From assembly GCA_963715045.1 (NCBI GenBank), contig CAVQRC010000017.1, positions 62,001-126,000 on the forward strand: a stretch of DNA of 64,000 bases, read 5' to 3'. Numbering within the stretch: the stretch's first letter is position 1; every line of letters starts with the position of its first letter. Origin of the DNA: CAVQRC01 sp963715045 (GTDB taxonomy: Bacteria; Planctomycetota; Planctomycetia; Pirellulales; Lacipirellulaceae). Below the pieces are notes generated by a model. That model did not search any database. It was not told the origin of the DNA and worked only from the letters and a program-made list of their open reading frames with translations. The translations under genes were made by a program, and so were the position numbers. Positions 63,781-64,000 of this stretch are shown here, piece by piece.

Positions 63781-64000
63781 CTAAGCCCGTTTGGGCCGCT
63801 GCCATTTATCCGCCTGCCCGGTCATTTCGAAAAGAAACCGGCTGGGATGCGTGTCGCGGGAGCGGCCCCACTTCCGCCGCGACAAGGCGAGCGTCATCGT
63901 GAGTCGGTCCTGGGCCCGCGTGATCCCTACGTAACACAGGCGTCGCTCTTCTTCGATCGAATCGTCGTCGGCCGCCACGGAACGTTTGTGCGGCAGAATT
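63781..64000 (-). CDS. UvrD/PcrA/Rep-type DNA helicase C-terminus (partial)
   Basis: The frame enters at the right edge as LPHKRSVAADDDSIEEERRL and continues CYVGITRAQDRLTMTLA, which is motif VI of superfamily 1A helicases (Glu-Glu-Glu-Arg-Arg-Leu-x-Tyr-Val-Gly-x-Thr-Arg-Ala). It then ends RFLFEMTGQADKWQRPKRA with the TAG at 63781-63783. Everything before motif VI lies beyond the window. The short tail lacks the long disordered extension of typical PcrA. The helicase unwinds DNA in repair, and its position beside the nuclease/ATPase pair makes a DNA-maintenance neighbourhood. Confidence 0.88.
   Translation of the reverse strand, partial: ILPHKRSVAADDDSIEEERRLCYVGITRAQDRLTMTLALSRRKWGRSRDTHPSRFLFEMTGQADKWQRPKRA

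Overview
The window is GC-rich chromosomal DNA of a planctomycete. The lineage call rests on gene content: three secreted proteins with a C-terminal PEP-CTERM sorting signal preceded by dockerin-like calcium repeats, a subtilisin with an N-terminal LEPR-XLL type motif, an adjacent DUF1592/DUF1552 cytochrome-like pair, a BBP7-type beta-barrel, Tad minor pilins with long hydrophobic leaders, and two GroEL paralogues flanking one GroES. No rRNA, tRNA, CRISPR array, prophage or plasmid gene was recognised.

Layout. 1-7.4 kb: an NMT1/SsuA-like lipoprotein (cut by the left edge), a Tat-exported sugar-phosphate epimerase-like protein, two PEP-CTERM/dockerin proteins, a 1-kb tandem array of about 230-bp units, and a PEP-CTERM esterase. 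7.5-14.6 kb: the RNA helicase HrpA, then a TadE-TadE-TadG-HAMP cluster. 14.6-25.9 kb: an exported HEAT-repeat protein, a small MITE-like element, the DUF1552/DUF1592 pair, a palindrome-rich gap and a very large subtilisin. 26.5-38.9 kb: BBP7 porin-like protein, GlgX, PurM, DsbD, an APH-like kinase, a zinc metalloprotease, and PII plus a receiver-like partner. 39-49.4 kb: a membrane protein, YacG, an FmdB zinc ribbon, GrpE, DnaJ, GroEL1, GroES, GroEL2 and the divergent HflX. 49.4-57.5 kb: a membrane glycan module (polytopic protein, GT2 transferase, flippase-like protein), an AI-2E family permease, a proline-rich membrane-anchored protein and a third PEP-CTERM protein. 57.8-64 kb: a YhaN-like ATPase with an extreme basic/acidic tail, its SbcD/Mre11-like partner, and the C-terminus of a UvrD/PcrA helicase.

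How the genes work together. The chaperone block supplies protein folding (DnaJ/GrpE, GroEL/ES, but no DnaK here) with two zinc-ribbon proteins on its tail. The SbcD-like and YhaN-like genes form a nuclease/ATPase pair next to a repair helicase. PEP-CTERM, LEPR-XLL, Tat and lipoprotein signals show a large investment in exported proteins.

Two features stand out at DNA level. Dispersed non-coding repeats sit in gene 3' regions: a roughly 55-72-bp family with four copies here, a 52-bp repeat carrying an intrinsic terminator in two copies, and a 110-bp repeat travelling with it. In addition, at least ten otherwise well-conserved genes are split by one or more frameshifts, more likely assembly indels than genuine decay. 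Those genes are given below as single spans.
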